A stretch of 6,858 nucleotides of DNA. It comes from Bacillota bacterium (GTDB lineage: Bacteria; Bacillota; Clostridia; Lachnospirales; Lachnospiraceae). The stretch is from positions 1 through 6,858 of the forward strand of contig JAEYWQ010000273.1 in the NCBI GenBank assembly GCA_023428885.1, written 5' to 3'. The first letter of the stretch is position 1; the number at the start of each line of letters is the position of its first letter. The notes beneath the pieces were generated by a model. The model was not told the origin of the DNA and made no database searches. It worked only from the letters and a program-made list of their open reading frames with translations. Both the position numbers and the translations under genes were made by a program. Shown here piece by piece: positions 5,239 to 6,858 of this stretch.

Positions 5239-5877
5239 ATGAACATCTTTGGAAGTGATAGTAAAACGATTTACTATCTGAATAAGATTGGTCAGACTAT
5301 TGCATTGACTGCACTCTTCTTATTATGTTGTTTTCCGATTATAACGATTGGTACCTCAATTACTTCATATTATTATACAATGATAAAATCGATAAGAAGA
5401 GAACGGGGATATCCAACAACAGAATTTTTACAAGCCTTTCGAAGGAATTTCCTTAAAGGTAGTGTGGTCACAATCGGAATTGCAGCGATTGGAAGCTTAC
5501 TCTACGTGAACAGAGAATATGTTGCATCTTCAGGCAGTGTCACATCACCAGCTATGATCATTACTTATGACATTTTGTTTATTCTATTGTTATTGTTAAT
5601 TATTTTTATTTTTCCTGCAATGTCACGTTTTAATTTAAAATTATTGTCATTGCTTCGGTTATCTTTGATAATGGCATTAAGGCATCTGCCAACTACGATT
5701 GTCTTAACTGCCGGTGTATTAATTTGTGGCATTTTACTTCTATATGTAGTTCCAATTCCGTTTATTGTGATTCTACCAGGAGTCTGGTGTTACCTGTCTA
5801 CCTATCTAGTAGAACCCGTATTGAAGAAATACATGCCTAAGCCTGAGAAAGACGAGGATGCATGGTACTATGAATAA
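5239..5877 (+). CDS. DUF624 (YesL-like) integral membrane protein
   Basis: The 212-residue product matches the DUF624/YesL pattern. It starts with MNIFGSDSKTIYYLNKIGQ, then a hydrophobic segment with LLCCFPIITIGTS (28-40) and the conserved SYYYTMIKSIRRERGY (43-58), followed by TEFLQAFRRNFLKGS (61-75). Membrane segments are likely at about 20-46, 73-90, 106-127, 151-170 and 171-191. The tail is short, charged and probably cytosolic. The biochemical role of the family is unknown. The genes often sit beside carbohydrate ABC transporters and polysaccharide-degradation genes, as yesL does in the Bacillus subtilis rhamnogalacturonan locus, so a helper role in sugar uptake or sensing is inferred. 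The ATG at 5239 follows a long purine-rich ribosome binding site (5221-5234). The next gene begins 76 bases downstream with no terminator between them, which suggests cotranscription. Confidence 0.82.
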   Translation: MNIFGSDSKTIYYLNKIGQTIALTALFLLCCFPIITIGTSITSYYYTMIKSIRRERGYPTTEFLQAFRRNFLKGSVVTIGIAAIGSLLYVNREYVASSGSVTSPAMIITYDILFILLLLLIIFIFPAMSRFNLKLLSLLRLSLIMALRHLPTTIVLTAGVLICGILLLYVVPIPFIVILPGVWCYLSTYLVEPVLKKYMPKPEKDEDAWYYE

Positions 5878-5953
5878 GAAGTAAGAGCTTCCTGGAAAGC
5901 GATATTACCATGAGGATACCTTATTGCTATGATTAAAAAAAGGAGAAGAGAAG

Positions 5954-6858
5954 AATGACTTACTTAAAAAAGTTGAAAAAAGTTACAGCATTTACTATGG
6001 CTGCTGTAGTATTTTTAACATCGTTTGCCCATCCAACGAAGGCACAGGCAGCGACAGCTACTAATGTAACTCAGAGCGAATATGAAGAGATTATTAGTTC
6101 TTATTCCGTAGATGACAGCATACTGCGTTATACAGACTATGTAGAACAGTTTGAAAACAATCGACCAACAGATGTGTATGAAATTGAAGCGAAGGATTAT
6201 GTTTATTACGGTGAGAAAGATACTGAGGGGAATGAAACAAAAGTAGTTCCAGAAAGTTATACAGACTATGAAGGTATAGCTGGAACAAGTATTGTTTCCT
6301 CGGAGAATGGGCTACTTGAATACCAGGTGAATATCAAAGAAACAGGTTTCTATGATATTTCTTTATTATATTATCCAATCGAGGGTAAGAACTCTGAGAT
6401 TCAGAGGGGCTTCTTCATCGATGGTAAGCTTCCTTATAATGAATTAGCAGTCGTAGAATTCTTCCGCATTTGGCAGAACAATATAACAGAGTCTGCAATC
6501 AATGAAGATGGCGTTAAAGTTAAGCTATGGCAAAAAGATAACCAGGGCAATGACATGAAACCGACCATGGTAGAACAAGCTGAATGGGTAAACAGTTATT
6601 TATATGATAGTAATGGTTATGTAACAGATCGTTTATCGGTTTATCTTACAGCAGGTACTCACACGATTTCTATCTATTCGATCAAAGAACCTATGTTGAT
6701 TCGTAAGATTACCTTGAATAATTCCACTAAGCTTGTTGATTATGCTACAAAGAAAACTGAGTGGGATGCAGAAGGAGCAGTCGAGACTAGTGGTCAGTTG
6801 ATTCGTATTGAAGCTGAGAATGTAGATCGTACTTCTTCTCAGATGCTTTATCCAACAC
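5954..6858 (+). CDS. Large secreted protein with CBM-like N-terminus, probable extracellular sugar-binding protein (3' end outside window)
   Basis: The frame is open from the ATG at 5954 to the window end (301 codons plus two bases). It is preceded by AGGAG (5941-5945) with 8-base spacing. Residues 1-32 form a Sec signal peptide: KKLKK, a hydrophobic core at 12-25, and a likely cut after AQA. There is no lipobox Cys. Residues about 75-255 look like a carbohydrate-binding-type beta-sandwich: VYEIEAKDY, EGIAGTSIVS, LLEYQVNIKETGFYDISLLY, FFIDGKLPY, FYLTAG-like VYLTAGTHTISIY, and IRKITL. A second similar unit seems to begin at residue 282 with LIRIEAENVDRTSSQMLYPT. From memory, this arrangement is typical of very large extracellular solute-binding proteins of Clostridia and Paenibacillus, found near DUF624 genes and sugar permeases. 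The solute-binding domain itself is not visible, so a secreted hydrolase or adhesin remains possible. It probably forms an operon with the DUF624 gene. Confidence 0.7.

Noticed and set aside
6094..6288. 64-residue minus-strand frame near the end
   Set aside because: It is antisense to the signal-peptide-bearing gene starting at 5954, which has a good ribosome binding site and a domain pattern.

Overview
The window looks like chromosome of a low-GC Gram-positive anaerobe of the Clostridia, most likely a plant-polysaccharide-degrading member of the Lachnospiraceae. The basis is the AT-rich sequence, strong AGGAGG-like ribosome binding sites, a SpoIID/LytB protein next to queA, and a lipoprotein mannanase. 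The species cannot be fixed from the sequence. All supported genes lie on the + strand.

Bases 1-1908 are conserved housekeeping sequence. They hold the 3' part of a SpoIID/LytB-domain cell-wall protein and then complete queA, the queuosine tRNA-modification enzyme. In many Firmicutes queA is followed by tgt. Here the next gene is a sugar-type regulator, so an accessory carbohydrate locus appears to begin just after queA.

Bases 1909-6858 form that locus. It contains a LacI-family repressor (2191-3237), a secreted lipoprotein with a CBM35-like module and a GH26 catalytic domain (3576-5096, probable beta-mannanase), a DUF624/YesL-like membrane protein (5239-5877), and the first 301 codons of a large secreted protein (5954 to the window end). 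The last protein has an N-terminal carbohydrate-binding-like beta-sandwich and resembles the N-terminus of large extracellular solute-binding proteins of sugar ABC transporters. The likely scheme is that GH26 cuts mannan at the cell surface, the binding protein with permeases expected beyond the window takes up the oligosaccharides, and the LacI protein senses the products. The function of DUF624 proteins is unknown, although they often accompany such transporters.

The intergenic regions are rich in symmetric DNA. The lacI promoter has a 7-bp-arm inverted repeat over its -35 box. The GH26 promoter is bracketed by a perfect 10-bp inverted repeat and followed by an 11-bp direct repeat with a 22-bp period. 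A terminator-like hairpin between lacI and the GH26 gene has two competing upstream partner strands. No tRNA, rRNA, CRISPR array, insertion sequence or minus-strand gene was found. I see a well-formed glycan-use locus with unexplained operator architecture, not a clearly new class of system.
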